DNA from: DASQZK01 sp963809925
GTDB taxonomy: Bacteria > Bacteroidota > Bacteroidia > Bacteroidales > GCA-2748055
DNA length: 64,000 bases
Assembly: GCA_963809925.1 (NCBI GenBank)
Contig: CAWELH010000009.1
Coordinates: forward strand, 62,001-126,000
Direction: 5' to 3'
Part shown: piece after piece, positions 42,124 through 51,400 of the stretch
Layout of the letters: every line of letters begins with the position of its first letter
Numbering within the stretch: the stretch's first letter is position 1
Notes under the pieces: model-generated
What the model was told of the DNA's origin: nothing
Seen by the model: the letters and a program-made list of their open reading frames with translations, nothing else
Database searches by the model: none
Program-made: the position numbers and the translations under genes

Positions 42124-42615
42124 TTTCTTAAATTTTAATAGTTTAACATAGATTCATTCTAAATAAAGAAGTTCCACGGTATAACATTGCAAATTTGATA
42201 TTGTTTACTTTTAATGTCAGGTGTTATCATACGCGGAGAAGCGGATAACCGAAAATTCCTTTTTTTCTGAAGGGCTTGTAATCAGTGACTTTTATCATGT
42301 TTTAAGTGGCAGGTGAAGATAATTTCATACCTGGATAGGGATGGGTATATGAATAAAATGAGATTTTTCAGAGCCCTTACCTTCAATACGGTAGTGGATC
42401 GACATTTGAAGTTGCAGACTATAAGTATAATGACGGTATTAATCTAAAAATATCATTCCGGCAGTTTGGTAAGCTGTTATTAAATATGAAGATACCGCAT
42501 TCTTTTGCAGATAAATTGACATATTTTTACCCGGTTAAGTGGGCGGCTGATTACATGCTGTTCTTAACAAGTACTGACTTAATAACCAAAATATTATAAA
42601 AACCAGCAGACAATC
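42124..42615. other. Divergent intergenic region between sod and pruA
   Basis: A 492-base AT-rich gap that should hold the promoters of both genes. I see no credible gene; one 32-codon frame (42351-42449) has no recognisable features. A near match to the -7 element (TATTTTTA, 42522-42529) lies 87 bases before pruA, with a TTTG at 42504 at shorter spacing than usual. Confidence 0.45.
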
Positions 42616-44241
42616 ATGGCAACAGGATTTTTTAAAGTACCGGTACCTCTGAATGAATCGGTTTTCTCTTATGCTCCGGGAACACCGGAGAGAACGGAAT
42701 TGAAAAAAGTAATCAGTGAAATGCGTGCAACAGAGGCAGATCTCCCGATGATCATCGGCGGCCGTGAGGTAAGATCGGGGAACAGGGTGGCTATTCGCCC
42801 GCCACACGACCATCAGCATGCGCTGGGGTATTTTCATAAAGGGGATGCCACACATGTGAATATGGCCATCGATGCTGCCATGAAAGCAAAAAAGGAATGG
42901 CAGAATATTTCATGGGAGAACAGGGCATCTGTTTTCCTCCGTGCTGCCTCGCTGCTGGCCGGCAAATACCGGTACAGGATGAATGCAGCAACGATGCTCG
43001 GCCAGTCTAAGAATCCGTACCAGGCAGAGATTGATTCTGCCTGTGAGCTCATCGATTTTCTTCGTTTCAATGTACATTATATGACGGAGATCTATTCCCA
43101 GCAACCCATTTCCGGTGATCATATGTGGAACCGTGTGGAACAGCGTCCGTTGGAAGGTTTCATCTTTGCCCTTACACCTTTCAATTTTACCTCCATAGCC
43201 GGAAACCTTCCTACTGCACCTGCCATTATGGGGAATACCGTTGTTTGGAAACCTTCCAACACAGCGGTCTATTCCGCCAGCATCGTCATGGAGGTCCTGC
43301 GTGAGGCCGGACTGCCCGATGGTGTTATAAACCTTGTGTATGTATCCGGGCCGGTGGCAGGAAAAGAGATACTCTCCAATCCTGATTTTGGCGGTATTCA
43401 CTTTACAGGATCCACAGAGGTCTTCCAGAACATCTGGAAATCGATTGGCGATAATATTCAACGTTACAAAACCTACCCGCGCATCGTTGGGGAGACCGGG
43501 GGCAAAGATTTTATTATCGCACACAACAGTGCAAATCTGAATCAGCTGGTGACGGCCATGGTACGAGGTTCATTTGAATACCAGGGACAGAAATGTTCAG
43601 CGGTTTCGCGGGGTTACCTGCCACGGACCAAATGGCCGGAAATTAAGAGGATGCTGGGTGACGCTCTCGATGAGGTCAAAATGGGCGGCGTTGAGGACTT
43701 TAGTAATTTCTTTAATGCCGTCATCGACGAGCCATCGTTTGACAAACTGAAAGCTGCTATAGAGCAAGCGCGTAAAGATCCGGATGCTGAAGTGATCTTT
43801 GGCGGAAAATGTGATAAATCAACGGGTTATTTCATCGAACCTACGGTCATCGTGACAACGAATCCACAGTACGTGACGATGCGGGAAGAGCTTTTCGGAC
43901 CCGTCCTGACCCTTTATATTTATGAGGATGAAAAGTATGAAGAGACACTTGAAATGCTTGATAAGACTTCGATTTACGGATTGACGGGTGCTGTCTTTGC
44001 GATCGACCGTTATGCCATAGAAACTGCAACAGAAATGCTGGAGAATGCAGCCGGTAATTTTTATATCAATGACAAGCCCACAGGAGCCGTCGTAGGTCAG
44101 CAACCATTCGGCGGAGGAAGAGGATCCGGAACGAATGACAAGGCCGGTTCCATCATCAATCTTTACCGTTGGGTATCGCCGCGCACAATAAAAGAGAATT
44201 TCAAACCACCGGTAGACTTCAAATATCCGTTTATGATGTAG
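42616..44241 (+). CDS. pruA: L-glutamate gamma-semialdehyde (1-pyrroline-5-carboxylate) dehydrogenase
   Basis: A 541-residue NAD-dependent aldehyde dehydrogenase of the P5CDH type, oxidising glutamate semialdehyde to glutamate in proline breakdown. The N-terminal extension KVPVPLNESVFSYAPGTPER and the segments PMIIGGREVRSG, GFIFALTPFNFTSIAGNLPT and GNTVVWKPSNTAVYSASIVM are typical of the stand-alone mitochondrial/Bacteroidota enzyme. The catalytic residues are Glu293 in GETGGKD and Cys327 in QGQKCSAVSR. GAVVGQQPFGGGRGSGTNDK near the C-terminus is the substrate loop. No proline dehydrogenase gene is adjacent. The gene ends at a strong terminator. Confidence 0.95.
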   Translation: MATGFFKVPVPLNESVFSYAPGTPERTELKKVISEMRATEADLPMIIGGREVRSGNRVAIRPPHDHQHALGYFHKGDATHVNMAIDAAMKAKKEWQNISWENRASVFLRAASLLAGKYRYRMNAATMLGQSKNPYQAEIDSACELIDFLRFNVHYMTEIYSQQPISGDHMWNRVEQRPLEGFIFALTPFNFTSIAGNLPTAPAIMGNTVVWKPSNTAVYSASIVMEVLREAGLPDGVINLVYVSGPVAGKEILSNPDFGGIHFTGSTEVFQNIWKSIGDNIQRYKTYPRIVGETGGKDFIIAHNSANLNQLVTAMVRGSFEYQGQKCSAVSRGYLPRTKWPEIKRMLGDALDEVKMGGVEDFSNFFNAVIDEPSFDKLKAAIEQARKDPDAEVIFGGKCDKSTGYFIEPTVIVTTNPQYVTMREELFGPVLTLYIYEDEKYEETLEMLDKTSIYGLTGAVFAIDRYAIETATEMLENAAGNFYINDKPTGAVVGQQPFGGGRGSGTNDKAGSIINLYRWVSPRTIKENFKPPVDFKYPFMM

Positions 44242-44273
44242 TCGATTAACCCGGCTCTGTTGATAATTTCAGG

Positions 44274-44304
44274 GGAAGGCTATCCGATGAGCCTTCCTTT
44301 TTTT
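44274..44304 (+). terminator. Rho-independent terminator after pruA
   Basis: GGAAGGCT (44274-44281) pairs with AGCCTTCC (44290-44297) around an eight-base loop and is followed by seven T. It lies 32 bases after the pruA stop. Confidence 0.9.
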
Positions 44305-44333
44305 ATATCTTCGCCGTGAATACTTTGTGTAAA

Positions 44334-44636
44334 ATGATTAAAAAGATACTCAAAACGGTTCTCCCTGCCCTGAAGAATAAATACCTTCTGAGTATTTTTC
44401 TTTTTGTGATATGGGTTCTGTTTTTCGATCAAAACAACCTCCTCGACAGGTATACACTGGTCAGGGAAGTCCATCAGCTTCAGAAGGACCGAATGTATTA
44501 TATCGAAAGGATCAGCGCCGATTCTGCCCGACTGAATGAACTGATGACGAATTCGGAGAATCTTGAAAAATTTGCCCGCGAACAGTACCTGATGAAAAAG
44601 GATAATGAGGATATTTTTGTGATCGTGGATCACTGA
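44334..44636 (+). CDS. Septum formation initiator protein (FtsB/DivIC family)
   Basis: A small bitopic membrane protein of about 100 residues: a basic cytosolic start, one helix (LLSIFLFVIWVLFFDQNNLL) and an extracytoplasmic coiled coil (LVREVHQLQKDRMYYIERI). The C-terminal block FAREQYLMKKDNEDIFVIV is the characteristic end of Bacteroidota DivIC/FtsB proteins, which link FtsL and FtsQ in the divisome. ATG 44334 is preferred over 44316 because a TATCTTCG element at 44306 places the transcript start close to it; either is possible. It lies between the pruA terminator and the convergent glycosyltransferase, whose stop is three bases away. Confidence 0.85.
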   Translation: MIKKILKTVLPALKNKYLLSIFLFVIWVLFFDQNNLLDRYTLVREVHQLQKDRMYYIERISADSARLNELMTNSENLEKFAREQYLMKKDNEDIFVIVDH

Positions 44637-44639
44637 TGC

Positions 44640-45896
44640 CTACGTCCTCTTTTCTTCCTCACGGTAGATGTTAAGAAGTCCTGTTATATCCTTCCCCTGG
44701 AATTCAATACCATCTCTTTCGAGCAAAGTACCTGACGCTTCGGTGATCCCAAGGCGGGGGAAATCCGTTTCACTGAAATTCAGGAATTTGAGCATCCTGA
44801 ACATGTTAAACCATCGATGAAGTCTTTTCCTGAAGCTTTCTGGTGTGGATGTGTTTGCGTTGATCTCGGCAATGATATCCCGGAACCTGTTCTTCAGAAG
44901 AAATTCCTGCATGATACGATCCTGGGATGAAAGAAATTGCAGGTACCCGGTTTCGCCAGTATGGTATAACTCCCCGACATGGTCGAGAAAGCGGCCAATG
45001 ACAAGAAAAGCGCCAGGGTTATAGGTGTTCATTTCTTCCCTGCTTGCAAGGTATGATCTGATGGCTGGTCCCGTACCGAACACCGCACGCTCTGAAGGTC
45101 TTGGGGAGGGTACAACACGTGTGGTATTGCATTCGGAGAATTCCCCGGCATCAAATAGCTTCTGCAAAAAGTAAAAATCCTCCCCGGCTTTTTTGCGGTT
45201 CATACCGCCACTCCGGCAATAACTGTCTCCCCTGACGGCAAAAGCGGAACCAACGGTATGAAAAACGTTCGGATGACCGGTAGATCTCAGACCCCGGATA
45301 TAGTAGCGCATATGAAGTTCATACATGGCGACAGCCAGGTATACATCCTCACCAAATTCACTTCCTTCCAGGGGATGCTCAAAACGGATGCTGCAACCGG
45401 TAGACTTTTCGTGGTTTTTGAAATGTGAATCGACCGCGGTAAAATAATCGGAGTCGCATACGGTGTCGGCATCGAAGGACAATATTATTCCATCATCAGT
45501 TCCGGCTGCTTCAAATCGCAGGATTGCTTCATCCATCCCTGTTTTTCTTGCCAGCCCCGCTCCTGCAAATTTTAAAGGCAGGGCTTCCGACAATATAAAG
45601 TGACAGCTTATGTTTTGTCGAAGTGGCAGACTATATCGTTTCAGATACTCGTAATACTGTGACCGGCTGAATGCAATGGTTTCAGGGGACGCATTTTCCG
45701 GCCAGTTGATGACCGTGATGATCTCGATACCTGCATCGACAGGTGCGGCATGAAGCAATGAATCCAGGCCTCTGTGAAGCCCGGATTCATTGTATGAAGG
45801 AATAACAACAATATATTTGAGATTAGCTGGCGGTGCAACATGTATCAGGGGCTTACCCTCTGCATGCCGTTTCAGATAGTCACCGGCGATGCTCAT
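44640..45896 (-). CDS. Family 2 glycosyltransferase
   Basis: A 418-residue GT-A fold glycosyltransferase. The nucleotide-sugar domain begins with YIVVIPSYNESGLHRGLDSL and has the metal-binding DxD in ILSFDADTVCDSDYF. A possible acceptor region follows (RFEHPLEGSEFGEDVYLAVA, VGSAFAVRGDSYCRSGGMNR with KKAGEDFYFLQKLFDAGE). The long C-terminal helical part (about 280-418) has no recognised domain. There is no membrane helix, so it is cytosolic or peripheral. It starts two bases after the OmpH gene on the same strand, suggesting one transcript. Donor and acceptor are unknown. Confidence 0.85.
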   Translation of the reverse strand: MSIAGDYLKRHAEGKPLIHVAPPANLKYIVVIPSYNESGLHRGLDSLLHAAPVDAGIEIITVINWPENASPETIAFSRSQYYEYLKRYSLPLRQNISCHFILSEALPLKFAGAGLARKTGMDEAILRFEAAGTDDGIILSFDADTVCDSDYFTAVDSHFKNHEKSTGCSIRFEHPLEGSEFGEDVYLAVAMYELHMRYYIRGLRSTGHPNVFHTVGSAFAVRGDSYCRSGGMNRKKAGEDFYFLQKLFDAGEFSECNTTRVVPSPRPSERAVFGTGPAIRSYLASREEMNTYNPGAFLVIGRFLDHVGELYHTGETGYLQFLSSQDRIMQEFLLKNRFRDIIAEINANTSTPESFRKRLHRWFNMFRMLKFLNFSETDFPRLGITEASGTLLERDGIEFQGKDITGLLNIYREEEKRT

Positions 45897-45898
45897 GT

Positions 45899-46519
45899 TT
45901 ATTTGCTTTTTGCGTGCTCTTTATCGTAACGCTCATTGATGCCTGCCAGTACCTGGTTTGTGATGTCGAGACGGTTATCGGCATACAGAACACCGCCGCC
46001 AAAGCTGTACGAAAGGATATATTCGTATTTGTTGTCTTTGTTGTATTCGTTGAGGTAGTTCATAATGTAGTCAATCACCTTATTCTGACTGACGTTATTC
46101 TCTTCCTGAAGCTGGCGAACGTAATCGTTTCTTTGATTTTCAAGTTCCATCCTTCTGCTGGAAAGCTGTTGGTCCAGTTCCTGTGCTTCACGACTTGTAA
46201 TAAGACCTTTCTGAACCTTATTCTGAAAGTCGTTGACCTGATCCTGAAAGTTTTTGGATTTATTTCCGATCTCGGTTTCCATTTTCTGTTGTTTCTTCGC
46301 AAGGGTTTCAGACAGATCCTTGTACATCTTCATATTACTAAGCAGGGTGTCGATCTGAACATAGGCGATATTACCGGCTTTGACGGCCGGCGATTCTGCG
46401 CTCTGTCCTTTTGCCACGGTTGTCGGCTCATTTTCGCTCCTTCCGTTAAAATGCAGAAAAAACAGTACCCCTACAGCAACTATAAGGACTACATTAAGAA
46501 TTAAACTGAGTTGTTTCAT
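45899..46519 (-). CDS. OmpH/Skp-family periplasmic chaperone-like protein
   Basis: A 206-residue protein with an N-terminal membrane anchor or signal (LSLILNVVLIVAVGVLFFLH), a short linker and the OmpH/Skp domain. The core begins IAYVQIDTLLSNMKMYKDLS, continues through a long charged coiled coil (about 70-150, tentacle-like) and ends with YEYILSYSFGGGVLYADNRL, DITNQVLAGIN. Skp-type proteins hold unfolded outer-membrane proteins. The lack of an obvious signal-cleavage site suggests an anchored form. It is upstream of the glycosyltransferase gene. Confidence 0.9.
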   Translation of the reverse strand: MKQLSLILNVVLIVAVGVLFFLHFNGRSENEPTTVAKGQSAESPAVKAGNIAYVQIDTLLSNMKMYKDLSETLAKKQQKMETEIGNKSKNFQDQVNDFQNKVQKGLITSREAQELDQQLSSRRMELENQRNDYVRQLQEENNVSQNKVIDYIMNYLNEYNKDNKYEYILSYSFGGGVLYADNRLDITNQVLAGINERYDKEHAKSK

Positions 46520-46622
46520 GATTTATACAAGGATTAATTTTTTTTATACGTCCACAAATATAATTGTTTAGGCATAATCTTTAAAGTGCGAAGGGAATAA
46601 TCATACGAATGAATGCATGTTT

Positions 46623-47600
46623 TTAAAATTCAGGACAGGGAATCATGTGTCTGTGCTGCCTTTTCCTTGTTGAATTAAACATGTATATCATTGAAATTTC
46701 ATGGGCACCGCCTGTTGAGGAGATCAGTTTGGAGATGGTAAAGTCGTAAGAATAGCCAAGGCTGAAATTATCGATTTTGTAGCCGGTAAGAAGTGCCACG
46801 GCATCACCCCTCTTTTCACGATTTAAAAGGGGTATACCCCGGTACCACATTCCGAATATCAGGGGTTCTTTAAACCAGTAAAGACCAAGGTCAAGTTGAT
46901 TGGTCTTATTCTGTGTCTTAAATAGAAAGGCGAGAGAGAGCGTTTCATCGATGGGGTTTAGAAGCCTCCCCCTCCGCATAATCTGAGTTCCTCCAAACAC
47001 AGAGACTTTTATCGGCACAAATTCTTCCGAATCATAAAGAGAATTTCTGGGTTTTAACAGGTGATCGACAGTAAATCCCATCCAGTGCTGATCCGAATAG
47101 ACCAGGAGTGAAGAGGTGAAGTCAACATCTGCCTTGGAATTCAGTGTAGGCTGTTCAATGGTGGGTGTTGTGCCGGTGGGCGAAATCTGATCATTCCAGA
47201 CCAGTTTATCAAAGTTCAGCCCTGTTTGTGTAAACATAAAGTGTACGCCAGGACGAATATGCCACCAGTTGTTGATCTGGAAATCGTACGAGTACTGAAG
47301 TCCGAAATTTGTTGTGCTAAGATCACCGGATCCGGCTACATCTCTGAGAAAAAGAAATCCGACACCGGAATTAAAATTGGCAAAGTTATGATCGTAAGAG
47401 AAGGCATAGGATACAAAAACGCCAGGCAGTTCAGGCCACTGGTTTCTGTAGCTTAATGAAACCCTGTCCTGTTGAACAGCTCCGGCAAACGAAGGGGCAA
47501 GGTACAGTTTATTTGCGTAAAATTGAGTAAATTGTGGGTCCTGTCCTTTCGCGCATACTAATACCGTCAGAAGAAATAATAGTGTCAGGAGTTTCTTCAC
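46623..47600 (-). CDS. Type IX secretion system membrane protein, PorP/SprF family
   Basis: A 325-residue outer-membrane barrel of the PorP/SprF family. The signal peptide (TLLFLLTVLVCAKG) is followed by the family hallmark QDPQFTQFYANKLYLAPSFA, then DRVSLSYRNQWPELPGVFVS, FGLQYSYDFQINNWWHIRPG and a C-terminal YSYDFTISKLISSTGGAHEI with SMIYMF. In Flavobacterium, SprF is needed for secretion of the giant adhesin SprB, and SprF-like proteins partner type B sorting domains. Here the gene lies directly downstream of a giant type B cargo on the same strand, 562 bases after it. That arrangement suggests a dedicated partner. The gap contains a foldback repeat. Confidence 0.94.
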   Translation of the reverse strand: MKKLLTLLFLLTVLVCAKGQDPQFTQFYANKLYLAPSFAGAVQQDRVSLSYRNQWPELPGVFVSYAFSYDHNFANFNSGVGFLFLRDVAGSGDLSTTNFGLQYSYDFQINNWWHIRPGVHFMFTQTGLNFDKLVWNDQISPTGTTPTIEQPTLNSKADVDFTSSLLVYSDQHWMGFTVDHLLKPRNSLYDSEEFVPIKVSVFGGTQIMRRGRLLNPIDETLSLAFLFKTQNKTNQLDLGLYWFKEPLIFGMWYRGIPLLNREKRGDAVALLTGYKIDNFSLGYSYDFTISKLISSTGGAHEISMIYMFNSTRKRQHRHMIPCPEF

Positions 47601-47789
47601 TTTGGTGGTCTTAGAGTCCTTTTTAGGTAACGCTTTTTTTTGAACCGAACCTTAATGTAGCCCAGTATCACAGCTTTTAGGTTAATTTTGGACATCAGGT
47701 CAGGTTCAGTTTATAAAATTAAACGTATTCGCTTCCGTTTGGTTACGTTCGCGGGATCATTCGATATGCGGGAGGGGAATAAAGTTTGG

Positions 47790-48140
47790 AAGTTATGGGG
47801 TTATGGGGTTATGGGGTTATGAGGTGATGAGGTGATGAAGTGATGAGGTGAAACGCTTCTTCAATGCCGGAGGCATTCACCAACAATAGCCATGGTTTTG
47901 CCCATGGATAGGTAAATGTTTTTTAATTCATCCCTAATTCACCAAACCGCGTCTGCCGAAGCTTGCTCCACCGCTAAAGCTAAGGCGGCACGCGGTCAGC
48001 GTAGGTAGATCACCAAATAATAGCTGCGAGGGTCGCGAGTTGTTCTTAAAATCACTCTTCAATTCAACAAATCAACAAATCAACAAATCAACAAATCACC
48101 AAATCACCAAATCACCAAATAATAAGTGATGAAGTGAGAA
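47790..48140. repeat. Foldback repeat element 2
   Basis: A non-coding element sharing over 100 bases with element 1 at 37.9 kb (from CGCTTCTTCAATGCCGGAGG at 47852 to about 47960). It has GGTTATGGGGTTATG and GAGGTGATGAAGTGATG repeats on the left and ATCAACAA/ATCACCAA repeats on the right (48062-48121), which can pair as a long imperfect foldback. The inner hairpin core CCATGGTTTTGCCCATGG lies at 47890-47907 and matches the array motif at 33 kb. It lies between the giant gene and the PorP/SprF gene. Confidence 0.8.
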
Positions 48141-48162
48141 GATGGTGATCAAGATCTCCTTC

Positions 48163-48483
48163 CTAATGAAGCAGTGTCACGTCCCCTGCCTCCACGAAAT
48201 TCCTGCCATTCGTATACTTTCCACTCACCTTCCACACATAAACTCCCTGCCGGGCGAGCTGTCCGTTGATATAACCGTCCCATCCGTAGTTTACTTTATC
48301 GCTGGAGAAGATCAGCTCTCCCCATCGATTGTAGATATACAGGTGATAATCAAGAACCTGGTCGATGACACCGGGGAAGAAGACGGAGTTTTTGGATGCA
48401 GGATCATTGGGGTCATAGTAACCTCCTGAAGGTCCGTTTGTATTTGGTTTGAAGACATTCGGGAACCTGAGTCCGCCTGCCGG
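48163..48483 (-). other. Type B (gliding motility-associated) T9SS sorting domain of the giant protein
   Basis: The last 105 residues begin GGLRFPNVFKPNTNGPSGGY and include YHLYIYNRWGELIFSS, YGWDGYINGQLARQGVYVWK and a final GDVTLLH. This is the conserved CHU_C/type B C-terminal domain read by the T9SS translocon. Confidence 0.93.
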
Positions 48484-51400
48484 ACTTACAAAGACAGCAT
48501 CCTTTCTTACCAGCGTATCGGAGCAATGTTCGTTCATCGTAATGAGTATGATGTCTTTCCATCCGATCGATTCATAGATGTGAGCAGGTTCAAATTCATC
48601 TGTCACATTTGTCGATGATGTTGCGCCGGTATTTTCATCGACATCGCCGAAGTTCCATTGGTATGATCTGGCATCGGAAGAATAATTAAAGAATTTCACC
48701 GGCTTGTCAAATACAAAGACCGAATCGGGTGCCAGGTTGAAGTATGCCGCTGGTGTATTCCATACCACAATGTCAGCTTTATGCACGTCGGAGCCACCGG
48801 GTCCGGAGACGGTAAGTGTGACCGCATAGGTGCCGCCTTCATAGTAGGTGTAAATGGGATCTTTCTTGGTTGAGACACCACCATCGCCAAACTCCCATAG
48901 ATAGTTATTGGCGTATTGCGAAGTGTTGTGGAACTGTACCTGGCGTGGCGTACAGCCTGGATCAGGAATATCGAAGCCGGCTTCCGGAGGTCTCGGTTTG
49001 ATAATGATCGTCTGGCTAATACTGTCGGCACATGATCCCACCGATATCCGTTGTGTGATCTTGTACGTCCCTGCTTCACCATAGAGGTGAACCGGATCGG
49101 ATTCTGCCGAGGAAGTGCCGTCACCAAAATTATAGGCGTAGGTCCACGGACCCGCCGGAACCAGGTTATTCACCTGGACCGTAGCATCGGGGTAGGTCTG
49201 TACTATTGGCGCCACGCTAAAATTGGGTTTTGGTAACGGGTGAACCGTGATTTTCCTTGTAGCGGTGGCCACGCAACCATAGAATGAGGTCGTCTTCAGC
49301 GTAACGGTATACGTCTTTGTTGCTGATGTGACATTGTCGAACTGATGCGTAGTGAAGTAGCCGCCGGTTTCCTGTGGCTTGTTATCACCAAAGTCCCAGT
49401 AATAGCTGGCAGCTCCGGGCAAGGACACCATAATGGCCACAACAGGCTGGCATCCGGTATCGGGATCGATCGTAAAGGAAGCATCCACACTTGGATAGAT
49501 GGTGATGACCTGTGAGGCACTGTCGCGACAACCTTTGGCCGATTCTGCAAACAGTTTAACGTTGAACGAGCGGATCAGCGGCTCAAAGTTGTCGAAGCCA
49601 TGACTGGCATTCAACGTTGTTAATACGGGGCTGCCATCATCAAAATTCCACTCGTAGGATACGGCGCGTACCGAGCTGTTTGTAAAGTTCACCAGCCTGT
49701 ATCCGCACGATGGTGCCGCATCGGAGGCGAACTGGGCATTTGGCTTGTTATTTTCAATGGTCACCGTATCGTGTCCAACACATCCTTTGTTATCGGTAAC
49801 CGTGTAAACCAGGTGATACATACCATGAACATTACTGTTAAAGATGGTCTGTTCTGTGGTGGTTGAGCTAAGCGGTCCGGTGTCGCCCGTCCACGCATGG
49901 TTGATATATGTTCCTGTTCCGCCTGTTGCATTTCCATCAATGGCAAGGTTTGCTCCACCGCAGTTGAAGGGGAAGGCACCGTCACCCGTGATATCGGGCA
50001 CTGGATTGGCGTTGACGGTCAGCGTAGCGGATGCGCTGTTGGCAGCCGCACAGGCACTGCTCACGGAGAGCCGGTATTGATGGTTGTTTAACGATACTGG
50101 TGCATTCGTTATCTGAAGGACGTTGGTTTGAGCTCCGGAATAGTTCGGACTGTTGCTTACATTCTGCCACAATCCACCGTTGAATACCTGCCATTGATAG
50201 AAGAGGTTGGGGCCGGAGGCATTGCCGGAGAAACTAGTACTGCCGTTCTCGCATATAGCAACACTTACAGGATCGAGCATGATTACCGGGTTCTGATTAA
50301 CATTCAGAAGGGCCTCATCGGATGTGACCGGCGGAACACAACTTCCTGTTACCAATACCCTGTATTTGTATCCATTCAGGCCTGTTCCGGCATTTGTGAT
50401 CTGCAGAACATCTGTGTTCACGCCCGAATAGTTCATCCCGTTTATCAATGGTGCCCATGCTCCGCCTGAACTAAACTGCCACTGGTATCCCAAATCCGAT
50501 CCTTCTGCAGCTACCATGAAGCCGGCATCTCCATTTTCACATATGATGGTATCTATTGGCTGTATGGTTATCACAGGACTTGTTTTTATGATCAGCGCGG
50601 CTTCGGCTGAAACGACTGGGGGATTGCATCCACCTGAAACGATGACCCTGTAGTGATGTCCGTTGAAGTTGCGGTTCACATTGAAAATGCTCATCGAGGC
50701 CGTTCCGGTACCGATATAGGATGCGGTATCTTCAAGATCTTTAAATGGTCCGCCCGAACTTTCCTGCCACAGATAAGCCAGTCCGGTGCCGTTGACATGA
50801 ATAGTGAATGTGACATTGCTGAATTCACAGATCGTATCCGATACAGGCTCTGAAGAAATCTCCGGCGGGGTGTTTACATGAAGTACGGCGAATGAAGAGG
50901 TTGCATATGGATTGCAGCTGCCCTGGACTCTTGCCCGGTAGCGGTAGGCGTCGAGTCTCCGTTTGGCTGTATGAATGGTTAGGAACTGGGTGGATGCGCC
51001 GCTGTACACAAGGGCCGTGTCTGAAAAGTCGCGGAAACCCAGCCCGTCTTTCTTGTCCATCTGCCACTGATAAACGAGCGCTGTTCCAACTGCTGCAACG
51101 TCAAAATTCACTGTGGTACCTTCACAAATCGTGGCATCTACCGGATTCATGGTAATTTCCGGTGCCGTGTTCACGGTAAGTTCGGCCACGTTGGACGTTG
51201 CTGCGGGTGCACAGGTACCGTTGATCACTACCCTGTACAGGTAGCCGGTCATGGACGAATCTACATTGTAAACACTGAGTGTCTGGCTGTGGGTCCCCAT
51301 CACATTACCACCAGCTGCTAATGCCGACCAACCTGAACCATCGTCAAATTCCCACTGGTATTGCGGATCTGTTGTAACGCCAGGATCGGTGGTGAAGGCA

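Noticed and set aside
42910..43524. Long open frame antisense to pruA (about 204 codons)
   Set aside because: It lies wholly opposite the well-supported pruA gene, lacks family motifs and is explained by the codon bias of the sense strand.
45833..46504. Open frame antisense to the OmpH and glycosyltransferase genes (about 223 codons)
   Set aside because: Hydrophobic appearance comes from the complement of a K/E/Q-rich coiled coil; both sense genes are secure.
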